Of a DNA stretch of 64,000 nucleotides, positions 44,860 to 55,613 are shown in pieces. A program made the position numbers and the translations under genes. The stretch covers positions 124,001 through 188,000 of the forward strand of contig JACJIB010000003.1 of assembly GCA_014138645.1 (NCBI GenBank). Direction: 5' to 3'. This DNA comes from Methylorubrum thiocyanatum. GTDB taxonomy: Bacteria > Pseudomonadota > Alphaproteobacteria > Rhizobiales > Beijerinckiaceae. The stretch's first letter is position 1. Each line of letters opens with the position of its first letter. A model generated the notes under the pieces. It made no database searches. It had not been told where the DNA came from and saw only the letters and a program-made list of their open reading frames with translations.

Positions 44860-44943
44860 GCCGTCCCAGACCCTCGGCATCCGGCAAGGCGCGACACGCA
44901 GCGCCGGATGTCGCGCGGATCGAACGCGGATCCGCATGTAGCG

Positions 44944-45615
44944 TCAGGGCTGAGCCGCGAGCCAGATCACGTGGCGCGGCCCGCTTGAGCCGCTCGCGGG
45001 CAGGCGAACCTCCTCGACGGCGAAGCCCAGGCGCTGAAGCCGCGCCTTGAACTTGCGGTCCGGCGTCCCCGACCAGACCCCCAGCGTCCCGCCGGGCTTG
45101 AGCGCCCATTGCGCCCGCTTCAGGCCCCAGACGTCGTAGAGGCGGTCGTTGGCCCGCCGCATCAGACCTTCCGGGCCGTTATCCACATCCAACAGGACGG
45201 CATCCCACCCGGCGGGTTCGGATTGGATCAGGCGGGTCACGTCCGTCTCGCGCAGATCGACGCGCGGATCGTTGAGGCAATCGCCGAAAACCGGAGCAAG
45301 CGGTCCGCGGGCCCAGGCAGCGACGGCGGGCACCAGTTCGGCGACGACGATGCGAGCCTCCGGGCCGAGCTCGCGCAACGCCGCGCGGAGGGTGAAGCCC
45401 ATGCCGAGGCCGCCGATCAGGACGCGGGGCGCCGGGCGGTCCGCCAGCCGGGCGCAGGTCAGCGAGGCCAGCGCCTCCTCCGAATGGCCGCGCGTGCTGT
45501 TCATCAACTCGATGTTGCCGACGACGATCGAGAACTCGCTGCCCCGCCGCATCAGGCCGAGGCTTTTGCCGCCGCCGGGCACTTCGGCGGTGTCGAGATG
45601 CACCCAGTCGTTCAT
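44944..45615 (-). CDS. spermidine-synthase-like methyltransferase-fold protein
   Basis: 223 residues from the ATG at 45615, which has GGAAAGG upstream; the open frame extends further but without a ribosome site. Rossmann core: RVLIGGLGMGFTLRAAL (SAM-binding loop), RIVVAELVPAVAAWA (acidic strand end) and WDAVLLDVDNGPEGLM (catalytic Asp region as in spermidine synthase). C-terminal GTLGVWSGTPDRKFKARLQRLGF. The polyamine substrate domain is short, so it may not make spermidine. Substrate unknown. Confidence 0.82.
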   Translation of the reverse strand: MNDWVHLDTAEVPGGGKSLGLMRRGSEFSIVVGNIELMNSTRGHSEEALASLTCARLADRPAPRVLIGGLGMGFTLRAALRELGPEARIVVAELVPAVAAWARGPLAPVFGDCLNDPRVDLRETDVTRLIQSEPAGWDAVLLDVDNGPEGLMRRANDRLYDVWGLKRAQWALKPGGTLGVWSGTPDRKFKARLQRLGFAVEEVRLPASGSSGPRHVIWLAAQP

Positions 45616-45703
45616 CGCTGCCTTTCCCGGGCCGATGCCGGGTGCGACCCCGTCTGCATCCGCCGCCATTGCTCTTTCTGCTGAAGGCCGCCTATCAGCG
45701 CGC

Positions 45704-45955
45704 ATGTCCAAGCGCACCAAATCTCTGCCGCAGCAGCGCGGCTTCGTCCTCTTCGATGTCGTCTACGCGGACGGCACACGCGCCTCGAACCGGCGCGTCC
45801 CGATGGAGATCCTCGGCGGGCTCGACGGCGACGAGCCCGCCCGCCAGCTGATCGCGGAGCAGGAGGCGGAAATCGCGCAGAAGGCCGGCCGGCCCCCGCG
45901 CGAGATCCAGCAACTCACCCGCTCGCCGATCCCGAAGCCGGTGCCGGCCACCTGA
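45704..45955 (+). CDS. small conserved-looking cytoplasmic protein, unknown
   Basis: 83 residues. Starts MSKRTKSLPQQRGFVLFDVVYADGTRASNRRVP, then an acidic/helical segment (DEPARQLIAEQEAEIAQKAGRPPREIQ) and a Pro-rich end. No signal peptide or membrane helix. GC skew and codon use are like the neighbours. It is divergent from the methyltransferase gene, 88 bases away. Function not recognised. Confidence 0.7.
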   Translation: MSKRTKSLPQQRGFVLFDVVYADGTRASNRRVPMEILGGLDGDEPARQLIAEQEAEIAQKAGRPPREIQQLTRSPIPKPVPAT

Positions 45956-45961
45956 GGCCAA

Positions 45962-46001
45962 GGGCCGTCCCCTGCGCACTTGAAGCCGCAGGGGACGGCC
46001 C
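45962..46001. terminator. perfect 15-bp hairpin after the small gene
   Basis: GGGCCGTCCCCTGCG (45962-45976), 10-base loop, CGCAGGGGACGGCCC (45987-46001). It begins 7 bases after the stop at 45955. There is no T run, but the stem is very stable. Confidence 0.6.
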
Positions 46002-46048
46002 GCTCGACGATGCGTCCGGGCCACGTTTCCCGGCGGTAGGTCTGAAAC

Positions 46049-46080
46049 GAAAAAGGGGTCGGCTCATCGCCAACCCCTTC
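46049..46080 (-). terminator. Rho-independent terminator of tRNA-His
   Basis: On the minus strand AAGGGGTTGGC, a 5-base loop, then GCCGACCCCTTTTTCG. An 11-bp stem with one G-T pair and a T run, about 20 bases after the tRNA 3' end. Confidence 0.85.
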
Positions 46081-46099
46081 AAGACCATACCGAATTGGA

Positions 46100-46176
46100 T
46101 GGTACCACCGCCCCGGCTCGAACGGGGGACCCCTAGATCCACAATCTAGTGCTCTAACCAACTGAGCTACGGCGGC
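46100..46176 (-). tRNA. tRNA-His (GTG)
   Basis: 77 bases with encoded CCA. Acceptor GCCGCCG pairs with CGGTGGT. D-arm AGCTCAGTTGGTTAGAGC, anticodon GTG (complement of 46140-46142) in stem TAGAT/ATCTA, T-arm CCCCG-TTCGAGC-CGGGG. The base before the acceptor is T and the discriminator is A, so the G(-1):C73 pair of most bacterial tRNA-His is absent, as known for many alphaproteobacteria. Confidence 0.96.
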
Positions 46177-46387
46177 ACGTGAGGGGGACTTATCCCGAGC
46201 CTCGCGGCATTTCAAGCGTCTTGAACGCGCCTTGTCCCGGATCGCCCCATCGATCCACCGATGCTAGACGGCGGGCGCATGGCCGCCATGGCTTTCCGTC
46301 CGGCCTCGTCCCGGAAGCGATGGCCGACCTGTCCGAACAGATGATGCAGGGCCGGCCATCCCGGACCCTCCAGCCTGCGCGAGCGCG

Positions 46388-48232
46388 ATGAGCCCGACTC
46401 CGTCCCCGCCCGTTCCCGCCCCGCTCCTCCAGGCACCGGTGCGGCTGCGGGCCTGGGTGCGGGGGAGCGAGGTCGCGCTCGTGCTGCTGGCGGCTTTGAC
46501 CGGCTGCATCGGCGGGCTTGCCGTGGCCGCCATGAGCGGCGCGACCCAATTCCTGCGCGAACAGCTCTACCGGCTTCCCCCCGGCCAGCGTCTGAGCAGC
46601 CTGTCGGACCTTCCCGCCGACGGCCTGATGGGCGCCGCCTTCCTCGCCCCGGCGCTTGGCGGCGCCGTGCTCGGGCTGCTGCTCCTGATCGCCACGTGGC
46701 GTCGCGGGAAGGCCAAGCGCGCGGTGGTCGATCCCATCGAAGCCAATGCGCTGCATGGCGGGCGGATGTCGCTGCGCGGCTCCCTCGACGTGGCGGCGCA
46801 GAACGTGGTCTCGAATGGCTGCGGTGCTTCGGTCGGGCTCGAGGCGGGCTACACGCAGGTTGCGGCGGGGATCGCCTCGCGGCTCGGCATCACCTTCAAG
46901 ATGCGTCGCTCGGATCTGCGCACCCTGGTCGGCTGTGGCTCTGCCGCGGCCATCGCGGCCGCCTTCGGCTCGCCCCTGACCGGCGCCTTCTACGCCTTCG
47001 AACTCATCATCGGCACCTACACCATCGCAACGCTCGCTCCCGTCGTCGTCGCCGCCCTGTGCGGCAGCCTCGTGGTGCGCGCGCTCGCGCCCCAGCCCGC
47101 CTTCGTCGATGTCGGCGCCCTGGCGCTGGCCAAGAACACGGCGGTGGATGCCGGCGACACGCTGCCCTGCCTCGTTCTTGGACTCGTCTGCGCCGGCCTC
47201 GCGGTGCTGCTGATGCGCGGCGTGACGCTGGTGGAGCAGGGTTTTCGCGTCTCGCGCCTGCCCGCGCCCCTGCGGCCCGTCCTCGGCGGCCTGTGCGTCG
47301 GCGGCCTCGCCCTCGCGACGACGCCGCAGGTGCTCTCGGCCGGGCACGGGGCACTCCACATCTACCTCGCGCCGGAGGTCGCGGTGGGGCTCGGTGCCCT
47401 TGCCGGACTCGTCATCGCCAAGGCCGCCGCCTCGGCGATGTCGATCGGGTCGGGCTTCCGCGGCGGCTTGTTCTTCGCCTCTCTCTTCCTCGGTGCACTG
47501 GTCGGGCGGCTGTTCGCCGGCATCGCGCCGCTGTTCTGGCCCGGATTCGAGAGCTTCGGCCTCGCCCCGGTCGGCTACGCCGTGGTCGGCATGAGTGCCT
47601 TCGCCGTCGCCATCGTCGGCGGCCCGCTGACGATGACCTTCTTGGCTCTGGAGATGACGGGCAGCTTCCCGGTAACCGGGCTGGTGCTGGCCTCGGTGCT
47701 CGCCTCCTCGCTGACGGTGCGCAAGACCTTCGGCTACTCCTTCGCCACCTGGCGCTTCCACCTGCGCGGCGAGACCATCCGCAGCGCCCACGATATCGGC
47801 TGGATGCGCAGCCTCACCGTGGGGCGGATGATGCGCAAGGACATCCGGCCGGTCACCCTCGATACGCCGATGGCGACATTCCTGCGCGCCCATCCCCTCG
47901 GTTCGCCGTCCCGGGTCGTCGTGGTGGACGAGCACGACCGTTATGCCGGGATCGTCCTCGTTCCCGAGGCCCATGCCCGCGCCGCCGAGAACGGCACCGA
48001 GACGCCGCGCCTGTCCGACGTGGTCCGCTACCCGGGATCGTTCCTGCTCGCCGACATGAGCGTCAAGCAGGCCGCGGCGGCCTTCGACGGAGCCGAGGCC
48101 GAGGCGCTTGCCGTGCTCGACGATGCCCGGAGCCGTAAGGTCATCGGCCTTCTGACCGAGAGTCACACGCTCAAGCGCTACAGCGAGGAATTGGACCGGC
48201 AGCGGCGCGCCATGCTCGGCGAGGCGGCATAG
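46388..48232 (+). CDS. ClC-family chloride channel/antiporter with CBS domains
   Basis: 614 residues. About ten hydrophobic helices (residues 25-430) followed by two CBS motifs (MMRKDIRPVTLDTPMATFL; GSFLLADMSVKQAAAAF). In place of the textbook GSGIP and GKEGP blocks it has EANALHGGRMS and SVGLEAGYTQ; the latter keeps the gating-glutamate position. GSGFRGGLFFASLFLGA replaces GxFxP. This variant signature belongs to a recognisable ClC subgroup. It moves Cl- or another anion across the inner membrane. Confidence 0.88.
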   Translation: MSPTPSPPVPAPLLQAPVRLRAWVRGSEVALVLLAALTGCIGGLAVAAMSGATQFLREQLYRLPPGQRLSSLSDLPADGLMGAAFLAPALGGAVLGLLLLIATWRRGKAKRAVVDPIEANALHGGRMSLRGSLDVAAQNVVSNGCGASVGLEAGYTQVAAGIASRLGITFKMRRSDLRTLVGCGSAAAIAAAFGSPLTGAFYAFELIIGTYTIATLAPVVVAALCGSLVVRALAPQPAFVDVGALALAKNTAVDAGDTLPCLVLGLVCAGLAVLLMRGVTLVEQGFRVSRLPAPLRPVLGGLCVGGLALATTPQVLSAGHGALHIYLAPEVAVGLGALAGLVIAKAAASAMSIGSGFRGGLFFASLFLGALVGRLFAGIAPLFWPGFESFGLAPVGYAVVGMSAFAVAIVGGPLTMTFLALEMTGSFPVTGLVLASVLASSLTVRKTFGYSFATWRFHLRGETIRSAHDIGWMRSLTVGRMMRKDIRPVTLDTPMATFLRAHPLGSPSRVVVVDEHDRYAGIVLVPEAHARAAENGTETPRLSDVVRYPGSFLLADMSVKQAAAAFDGAEAEALAVLDDARSRKVIGLLTESHTLKRYSEELDRQRRAMLGEAA

Positions 48233-48304
48233 GCAAGGCGAGATCGGCAAGACGAGATCGGCGAGGCGGCGTCGGCGACGCGGCACAAGCGAGACGGCCA
48301 TGCT

Positions 48305-48829
48305 ATGAAACGCGCCATGACCCTGCGCGTCGTCCTCGCCAGCCTCGCCCTCTTCCTCGCCCTCGGTTCGGCAGCCAGGGCGGATTCCTGCGACGGCCTC
48401 ACCGTCCGGCTGATCCGGGGCACGGGCGCCGCCCTCGCCGGGCGCAGCGGATCGCTCGTCGTGTTTCGCGCGGCCGACGCCGACCGGATGAGCCTCGATT
48501 GCGTCGCGCCCCGGCGCCTGCTGTTTCGATCGGATCTGCGCCAGCCGCCGGCCGCCTTCTTCGTCCTGATCGGGCTTGCAGCCCGGACGCTCACCGGCGC
48601 GCCGGCCGGGGCCGTCGAGACCCTCGCCCGGCGCCTGCATCAGGACAGCCTGCTCACCGGCACGCCGCAGCTCGGTGAAGTCGGAGGCGCGGTGCTGCGC
48701 TGCGATCCCGGCGACCGGCCGGACGGCTTCGGCGTCGGCAGCCTGTGCCGTCTGGCGGCGGACCGGCCGGCACGGCGACGGTCGCACGGCCGATCGAGCG
48801 GTCTTTCCCGCGCCGCGGGGCCGGGCTAG
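48305..48829 (+). CDS. exported protein, unknown
   Basis: 174 residues. Signal peptide [26 protein letters not shown], cut before DSCDG (a second in-frame ATG at 48317 is possible). The mature chain contains four cysteines (DSCDG, LDCVAP, LRCDPG, SLCRL) that could form two disulphides. The C-terminal 25 residues are Arg/Ser-rich. It ends 10 bases before kdsA and is probably co-transcribed. Family not recognised. Confidence 0.7.
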   Translation: MKRAMTLRVVLASLALFLALGSAARADSCDGLTVRLIRGTGAALAGRSGSLVVFRAADADRMSLDCVAPRRLLFRSDLRQPPAAFFVLIGLAARTLTGAPAGAVETLARRLHQDSLLTGTPQLGEVGGAVLRCDPGDRPDGFGVGSLCRLAADRPARRRSHGRSSGLSRAAGPG

Positions 48830-48839
48830 AGCGGGCGTC

Positions 48840-49694
48840 ATGCCCGAGACCACACAGACTTCCGGATCCGTCGTCCAGACCGGCGGCGTCGCCTTCGCCA
48901 ACCACCTGCCGCTGGCGCTGATCGCCGGCCCCTGCCAGCTCGAAGGGCGGACCCACGCCCTTGAAGTCGCCGCCGCCCTCAAGGAGATGGCGCAGAAGCT
49001 CGGCATCGGCCTCGTGTTCAAGTCGTCCTTCGACAAGGCGAACCGCACTTCCGGCCGCTCGGCCCGCGGCGTGGGCCTCGACGAGGCGCTGCCGGTCTTC
49101 GCCGAGATCCGCGAGAGCCTGGGGGTTCCCGTCCTCACCGACGTGCACGAGGCCGAGCAATGCGCGCGGGCGGCGCAGGCGGTCGACATCCTGCAGATCC
49201 CGGCCTTTCTCTGCCGCCAGACCGACCTCCTGCTCGCCGCCGCCGCCACGGGGCGCGTGGTCAACGTCAAGAAGGGGCAGTTCCTCGCCCCCTGGGACAT
49301 GGCGCATGTCGCCTCGAAGGTGACGCAGGCCGGCAACCCCAACGTCATCGTCACCGAGCGCGGCGCCTCCTTCGGCTACAACACGCTCGTCTCCGACATG
49401 CGCGCCTTGCCGATCATGGCCCGCGTCACCGGCGGCGCCCCGGTGGTGTTCGACGCCACGCATTCGGTGCAGCAGCCGGGCGGGCAGGGCGCCACCTCCG
49501 GCGGGCAGCGGGAGTTCGTCGCGGTGCTGGCCCGCGCCGCGGTCGCGGTCGGGGTGGCGGGCGTATTCATCGAGACCCATCCCGATCCCGACCGCGCGCC
49601 CTCCGACGGGCCGAACATGGTGGCTTTGGCCGACCTGCCGGCTCTGGTCGAGACGTTGATGGCCTTCGACCGCCTCGCCAAGGCGTCGGGCTGA
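48840..49694 (+). CDS. kdsA: 3-deoxy-8-phosphooctulonate synthase (KDO-8-P synthase)
   Basis: 284 residues from the ATG at 48840. Condenses PEP with arabinose-5-phosphate to KDO-8-P for lipopolysaccharide. TIM-barrel signatures: [23 protein letters not shown] (PEP and A5P binding), [51 protein letters not shown] and [12 protein letters not shown]. Complete and of normal length. Confidence 0.97.
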   Translation: MPETTQTSGSVVQTGGVAFANHLPLALIAGPCQLEGRTHALEVAAALKEMAQKLGIGLVFKSSFDKANRTSGRSARGVGLDEALPVFAEIRESLGVPVLTDVHEAEQCARAAQAVDILQIPAFLCRQTDLLLAAAATGRVVNVKKGQFLAPWDMAHVASKVTQAGNPNVIVTERGASFGYNTLVSDMRALPIMARVTGGAPVVFDATHSVQQPGGQGATSGGQREFVAVLARAAVAVGVAGVFIETHPDPDRAPSDGPNMVALADLPALVETLMAFDRLAKASG

Positions 49695-49828
49695 GGATCC
49701 TGTCCGAAGGTCCGCGAACGGGCCCCCCGCGCGCGTTTCAGGTTTCGTTCAGGCGCCCGGCGCGATCTTCGACCTCAATCGAGAACAAGGCCGTGCGGAC
49801 GAAGGCTTCGTCCGTCTCGAACCTGGCG

Positions 49829-49853
49829 GGAACTTCCGGCAAAGCTCGGGGTT
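49829..49853 (+). promoter_or_regulatory. possible EcfG-type stress promoter
   Basis: GGAAC (49829-49833), 16 bases, GGTT (49850-49853). The alphaproteobacterial general-stress consensus is GGAAC-N16/17-CGTT, so one base differs. It lies about 55 bases before the ATG of the small Gly/Tyr-rich protein, a suitable distance. Confidence 0.4.
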
Positions 49854-49906
49854 TTCATTGCCAAGTCGTTTTCGGCTAAACGCTTCTCTGGATTGGAAAG
49901 GACGCT

Positions 49907-50209
49907 ATGCGTAAGCTCGCCCTCGTGACCGCCGCCCTGATCTCGGTCGGCACGCTGACCGCCACCTCCGCCGACGCGCGCCCCTATGGCCGCGGCTACG
50001 GCCACCATCACGGCTACCATGGCGGTTACGGCCCGCGCGCCTATTACGGCGGACGCCGCCGCGGCATCGGCACCGGCGCGGCCGTCGGCCTCGGCATCGC
50101 GGGTCTCGCTGCAGGCGCGATCGCGGCCGGCGCGGCGCGGGACGCCTATGCCCGCGACAGCTACTACGGCCGTCCGGCCTACGGCGGCTACTACGATTAC
50201 GGCTACTGA
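49907..50209 (+). CDS. small exported Gly/Tyr/His-rich protein
   Basis: 100 residues. Signal peptide MRKLALVTAALISVGTLTATSADA, cut before RPYGR. The mature chain has a Gly/His/Tyr/Arg-rich first part (RGYGHHHGYHGGYGPRAYYGGRRRG), a glycine-zipper-like hydrophobic stretch (GTGAAVGLGIAGLAAGAIAAGAA) and a Tyr-rich tail (YYGRPAYGGYYDYGY). A GGAAAGGA ribosome site precedes the ATG. A surface or envelope role is likely; the exact function is unknown. A strong terminator follows. Confidence 0.8.
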   Translation: MRKLALVTAALISVGTLTATSADARPYGRGYGHHHGYHGGYGPRAYYGGRRRGIGTGAAVGLGIAGLAAGAIAAGAARDAYARDSYYGRPAYGGYYDYGY

Positions 50210-50230
50210 GGCATCCGCCTCGGTCTGACG

Positions 50231-50264
50231 GAAGAAGGCGGCCGGGTCACCGGCCGCCTTCTTC
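50231..50264. terminator. strong hairpin terminator between convergent genes
   Basis: GAAGAAGGCGGCCGG (50231-50245), 4-base loop, CCGGCCGCCTTCTTC (50250-50264). A perfect 15-bp stem whose 3' arm is T-rich. It can serve both the small protein and queF. Confidence 0.85.
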
Positions 50265-50335
50265 GTATCTGTCGCCATGCGAACGCGAGCGGCCGCGCAT
50301 CGTGCGTGTGGCGGCCGAGCAGCACCGAGCCGGCG

Positions 50336-50797
50336 TCAGCCGCGGCCGCGATAGGGCGCCACGCCCTGATCCGGCAGCCAGACGGATTTGAGCGGCTCGC
50401 CCGTCTGCCAGAACACGTCGATCGGAATGCCGCCGCGGGGATACCAGTAGCCGCCGATTCGAAGCCAGCGGGGTTCGAGCAGGTCCGCGAGCCGCCGTCC
50501 GATACCGACGGTGCAGTCCTCGTGGAAAGCGCCGTGGTTGCGGAAGGCGGCGAGGTAGAGCTTCAGCGACTTCGATTCCACGAGCCAGCGGTCGGGCACG
50601 TAGTCGATGACGAGCGTTGCGAAGTCCGGCTGCCCCGTGACCGGGCACAGCGAGGTGAATTCCGGCGCGGTGAAGCGGGCGAGATAATCGGTGTCGGCAT
50701 GCGGGTTCGGCACGCGGTCGAGCTGAGCCTCCTCGGGTGAGGCGGGCAGCGGCGTCTGGCGGCCGAGTTGCTTGGCGTGGGTCTCGATCGAATCCAT
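50336..50797 (-). CDS. queF: NADPH-dependent 7-cyano-7-deazaguanine reductase
   Basis: 153 residues. Reduces preQ0 to preQ1 in queuosine synthesis. Short (unimodular) QueF form: catalytic Cys51 in [14 protein letters not shown] with Asp58, the QueF motif ESKSLKLY at 74-81, and FHEDCT downstream. Complete. Other que genes are not in the window, and I see no preQ1-type riboswitch in its upstream region. Confidence 0.96.
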   Translation of the reverse strand: MDSIETHAKQLGRQTPLPASPEEAQLDRVPNPHADTDYLARFTAPEFTSLCPVTGQPDFATLVIDYVPDRWLVESKSLKLYLAAFRNHGAFHEDCTVGIGRRLADLLEPRWLRIGGYWYPRGGIPIDVFWQTGEPLKSVWLPDQGVAPYRGRG

Positions 50798-52365
<1,568 letters not shown>

Positions 52366-52381
52366 ACGAGCGTCCCATCGG

Positions 52382-52420
52382 GGGCGCGGTGGGCCGGATA
52401 GGCTCGCCGCGCCCTTTTTT
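52382..52420 (+). terminator. Rho-independent terminator of eno
   Basis: GGGCGCGG (52382-52389), 17-base loop, CCGCGCCC (52407-52414) followed by TTTTTT. Confidence 0.88.
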
Positions 52421-52498
52421 CGTTCAGGGCGGGCCGGAGACGATTTCGGCCCGTGGAAACGCTTTCTTCACCCTGTTCGCGCGATCCTCACCCCTGCC

Positions 52499-52810
52499 AT
52501 GGTCATTCGTCGCCGCGTCCGCGCCATCGTCGTCCCCGCCGTCCTCTGGACGGTCTCGGCGCTCGTCGTCGGCTATTTCGTGCATCAGGCCGAGAGCGGT
52601 AGCCGCGGCCTCGAAGCCAAGCGCGCTCTGAAGGTCGAAGCCTACGGGCTCACCCAGGAGCTGAACGTCGCCAAGGCGGAGCGGGCGACCTGGGAGCATC
52701 GCGTCTCGCTGCTGCGCAGCGAGCAGATCGACCGCGACCTCTTGGAGGAGCGGGCCCGCGTCGTTCTCGGCCGCGTCCACGCCAATGATCTCGTCATCAT
52801 CGGCCCTTGA
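52499..52810 (+). CDS. ftsB: FtsB/DivIC-family septum formation protein
   Basis: 103 residues. One membrane helix (AIVVPAVLWTVSALVVGYFVHQ) is followed by a coiled coil (LEAKRALKVEAYGLTQELNVAKAERATWEHRVSLL) and the DivIC-type end DRDLLEERARVVLGRVHANDLVII. FtsB bridges FtsL and FtsQ in the divisome. The place after eno is typical for this gene in proteobacteria. Confidence 0.9.
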   Translation: MVIRRRVRAIVVPAVLWTVSALVVGYFVHQAESGSRGLEAKRALKVEAYGLTQELNVAKAERATWEHRVSLLRSEQIDRDLLEERARVVLGRVHANDLVIIGP

Positions 52811-52984
52811 ATTTTTATTTCTGCTGAATTGAGCTCTTAAAAGTTTCGTTTGCACTGTCTTTTCGGCCCGGCCACCGGTGCAACCGTGACGGTAACAGCA
52901 TTTGGTGGCTGTCAGCACGCCCCTCGATTTCCGCAAATCGCTGCCCTAGAACCCCTGCAACAGCGTGATTGCGGGAGGACACCG

Positions 52985-54034
52985 ATGGGTGCGGCGAGCG
53001 AGGCGGGGAAACCTGCGGCGGGTACAGACGCGCCGCAACATCGGCCGGCCCCGAATATTCCCCAGTTCACGAAAGACGAAGATCTCCACGCCTATCGCGA
53101 GATGCTGTTGATCCGCCGCTTCGAGGAGAAGGCGGGCCAGCTCTACGGCATGGGATTGATCGGCGGCTTCTGCCACCTCTACATCGGCCAGGAAGCGGTC
53201 GTCGTCGGCATGCAGATGGCGGGCGAGGACGGTGACCAGAACATCACCGGCTACCGCGACCACGGCCACATGCTGGCCTGCGGCATGGACCCCAAGGGCG
53301 TGATGGCCGAGCTGACCGGGCGCCGCGGCGGCTATTCCCGCGGCAAGGGCGGCTCGATGCACATGTTCAGCCGCGAGAAGCAGTTCTTCGGCGGCCACGG
53401 CATCGTCGGCGCGCAGGTGGCGCTCGGCACCGGTCTCGCCTTCGCCGACGCCTACCTGAAGAACGGCAAGGTCAGCTTCACCTATATGGGTGACGGCGCG
53501 GCCAACCAGGGTCAGGTCTACGAGAGCTTCAACATGGCGGCTCTGTGGAAGCTGCCGGTGGTCTACGTCATCGAGAACAACCGCTACGCCATGGGCACCT
53601 CGGTGGCCCGCGCCTCGGCCCAGACGGACTTCTCCAAGCGCGGCCTCTCCTTCGGCATCCCCGGCGAGCAGGTGGACGGCATGGACGTGCGCACGGTCCG
53701 CGAGGCCGCGGCGCGCGCCATCAATCACGCCCGCTCGGGCGAGGGGCCCTACATCCTCGAGATGCAGACCTACCGCTATCGCGGCCACTCGATGTCCGAC
53801 CCGGCCAAGTACCGGTCGAAGGACGAGGTCTCGAAGATGCGCGACGAGCACGACCCGATCGAGATGGTGCGCAAGCGCCTGCTCGAGGCGCACGGCGTGC
53901 CCGAGGCCGAGCTGAAGAGCGTCGATGCCAAGGTCCGCGAGATCGTCAACGAATCCGCCGACTTCGCGACCCACGATCCCGAGCCCGATCCCTCGGAACT
54001 CTGGACCGACATTCTCCTCGAAGCCCGCGCCTGA
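52985..54034 (+). CDS. pdhA: pyruvate dehydrogenase E1 component, alpha subunit
   Basis: 349 residues from the ATG at 52985 with GGGAGGA upstream. Decarboxylates pyruvate with thiamine diphosphate together with PdhB. The TPP motif is GDGAANQGQVYESFNMAALWKLPVVYVIENN; other blocks are YREMLLIRRFEEKAGQLYG, TGYRDHGHML, GGKGGSMHMFS and TYRYRGHSMSDPAKYRS (phosphorylation-loop region of eukaryotic E1). First gene of the pdh cluster. Confidence 0.97.
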   Translation: MGAASEAGKPAAGTDAPQHRPAPNIPQFTKDEDLHAYREMLLIRRFEEKAGQLYGMGLIGGFCHLYIGQEAVVVGMQMAGEDGDQNITGYRDHGHMLACGMDPKGVMAELTGRRGGYSRGKGGSMHMFSREKQFFGGHGIVGAQVALGTGLAFADAYLKNGKVSFTYMGDGAANQGQVYESFNMAALWKLPVVYVIENNRYAMGTSVARASAQTDFSKRGLSFGIPGEQVDGMDVRTVREAAARAINHARSGEGPYILEMQTYRYRGHSMSDPAKYRSKDEVSKMRDEHDPIEMVRKRLLEAHGVPEAELKSVDAKVREIVNESADFATHDPEPDPSELWTDILLEARA

Positions 54035-54151
54035 ACGTCTCCCCGACACGCCTCCGGCCGATCGCGGCCGGCGGCTCCGGCGGGGCTTTCGCAGAAGCAC
54101 GCCAGCAAGAACAAGCCCGACCGACGCACCCGGATCGATAGAGCAGCGCAT

Positions 54152-55603
54152 ATGGCGACCGACATCCTGATGCCCGCCCTCTCTCCGACCATGGAGGAGG
54201 GGAAGCTCGCCAAATGGCTGAAGAAGGAGGGCGACCCGGTCAAAGCCGGCGACGTTCTCGCCGAGATCGAGACCGACAAGGCGACGATGGAGGTCGAGGC
54301 GATCGACGAGGGCATCCTCGCCAAGATTCTCGTTGCCGACGGCACCGAGAACGTGGCCGTCAACACGCCGATCGCGATCATCGCCGAAGAGGGCGAGGAC
54401 GTCTCGGCGGCGGCCGCGAGCGGCGGCAAGGGCAAGCCGAACGGTGCCTCGGACGGCGGCGCGCCGGCCCCGACCCCGGACATGCAGGCCGAGGGCATGG
54501 CGGAGAAGTCCGCTGCCACCGCCAAGACTGGTGACGACGCGCAGAAGGCCCCGGCCTCGCCCGCCGTCATCACCAACAAGGCGCCGGACCCGGTGATGGA
54601 GGAGTTCCCGGCCGACTCGCCGATGAAGACCATGACCGTGCGCGAGGCCCTGCGCGATGCCATGGCCGAGGAGATGCGCAAGGACGACAAGGTCCTCGTG
54701 ATGGGCGAAGAGGTCGCCGAGTATCAGGGCGCCTACAAGATCACGCAGGGGCTGCTTCAGGAATTCGGCGCGCGCCGCGTCGTCGACACGCCGATCACCG
54801 AGCACGGCTTCGCCGGCATCGGCGTCGGCGCCGCCTTCATGGGCCTCAAGCCCATCGTCGAGTTCATGACCTTCAACTTCGCCATGCAGGCGATCGACCA
54901 CATCATCAACTCGGCGGCCAAGACGCTCTACATGTCCGGCGGCCAGCTCGGCTGTCCGATCGTGTTCCGCGGCCCCAACGGCGCGGCCGCCCGCGTCGGC
55001 GCCCAGCACAGCCACGACTATGCCGCGTGGTACTCGAACGTGCCCGGCCTCAAGGTGATCGCGCCCTACACGGCCTCCGACGCCAAGGGTCTGCTCAAGG
55101 CGGCGATCCGCGATCCCAACCCGGTGATCTTCCTCGAGAACGAGATCCTCTACGGCCAGTCGTTCCCGGTGCCGGAGATCGAGGATTTCGTCCTGCCGAT
55201 CGGCAAGGCGCGCATCCACCGCCCCGGCAAGGACGTCACCATCGTGTCCTTCTCCATCGGCATGACCTACGCCCTGAAGGCGGCCCAGGCGCTCGCCGAG
55301 GAGGGCATCGAGGCGGAGGTGATCGACCTGCGCACGATCCGCCCGATGGACAGCGCCACGGTGGTGGAATCGGTGAAGAAGACCGGCCGCTGCGTCTGCG
55401 TCGAAGAGGGCTTCCCGCAATCTGGCGTCGGCGCCGAGATCGTCGCCCGCCTGATGGTCGATGCCTTCGACTACCTCGACGCTCCGGTGCTGCGGGTGAC
55501 CGGCAAGGACGTGCCGATGCCCTACGCGGCCAACCTCGAGAAGCTGGCTTTGCCGAGCGTGGCGGAAGTCGTCGAGGCCGTCAAAAGCGTCTGCTACAAG
55601 TAA
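54152..55603 (+). CDS. pdhB: pyruvate dehydrogenase E1 component, beta subunit, with N-terminal lipoyl domain
   Basis: 483 residues. Residues 1-80 form a lipoyl domain ([22 protein letters not shown], lipoyl-lysine in [15 protein letters not shown]) joined by an Ala/Pro/Lys linker (about 85-145) to the E1-beta catalytic part ([75 protein letters not shown]). A lipoyl domain on E1-beta is a known feature of alphaproteobacterial PDH complexes. Confidence 0.97.
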   Translation: MATDILMPALSPTMEEGKLAKWLKKEGDPVKAGDVLAEIETDKATMEVEAIDEGILAKILVADGTENVAVNTPIAIIAEEGEDVSAAAASGGKGKPNGASDGGAPAPTPDMQAEGMAEKSAATAKTGDDAQKAPASPAVITNKAPDPVMEEFPADSPMKTMTVREALRDAMAEEMRKDDKVLVMGEEVAEYQGAYKITQGLLQEFGARRVVDTPITEHGFAGIGVGAAFMGLKPIVEFMTFNFAMQAIDHIINSAAKTLYMSGGQLGCPIVFRGPNGAAARVGAQHSHDYAAWYSNVPGLKVIAPYTASDAKGLLKAAIRDPNPVIFLENEILYGQSFPVPEIEDFVLPIGKARIHRPGKDVTIVSFSIGMTYALKAAQALAEEGIEAEVIDLRTIRPMDSATVVESVKKTGRCVCVEEGFPQSGVGAEIVARLMVDAFDYLDAPVLRVTGKDVPMPYAANLEKLALPSVAEVVEAVKSVCYK

Positions 55604-55613
55604 ATACAGCTCG

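Noticed and set aside
46190..49354. Minus-strand open frame of about 1050 codons
   Set aside because: Antisense to the ClC, exported-protein and kdsA genes; low-complexity translation, no ribosome site, no motif.
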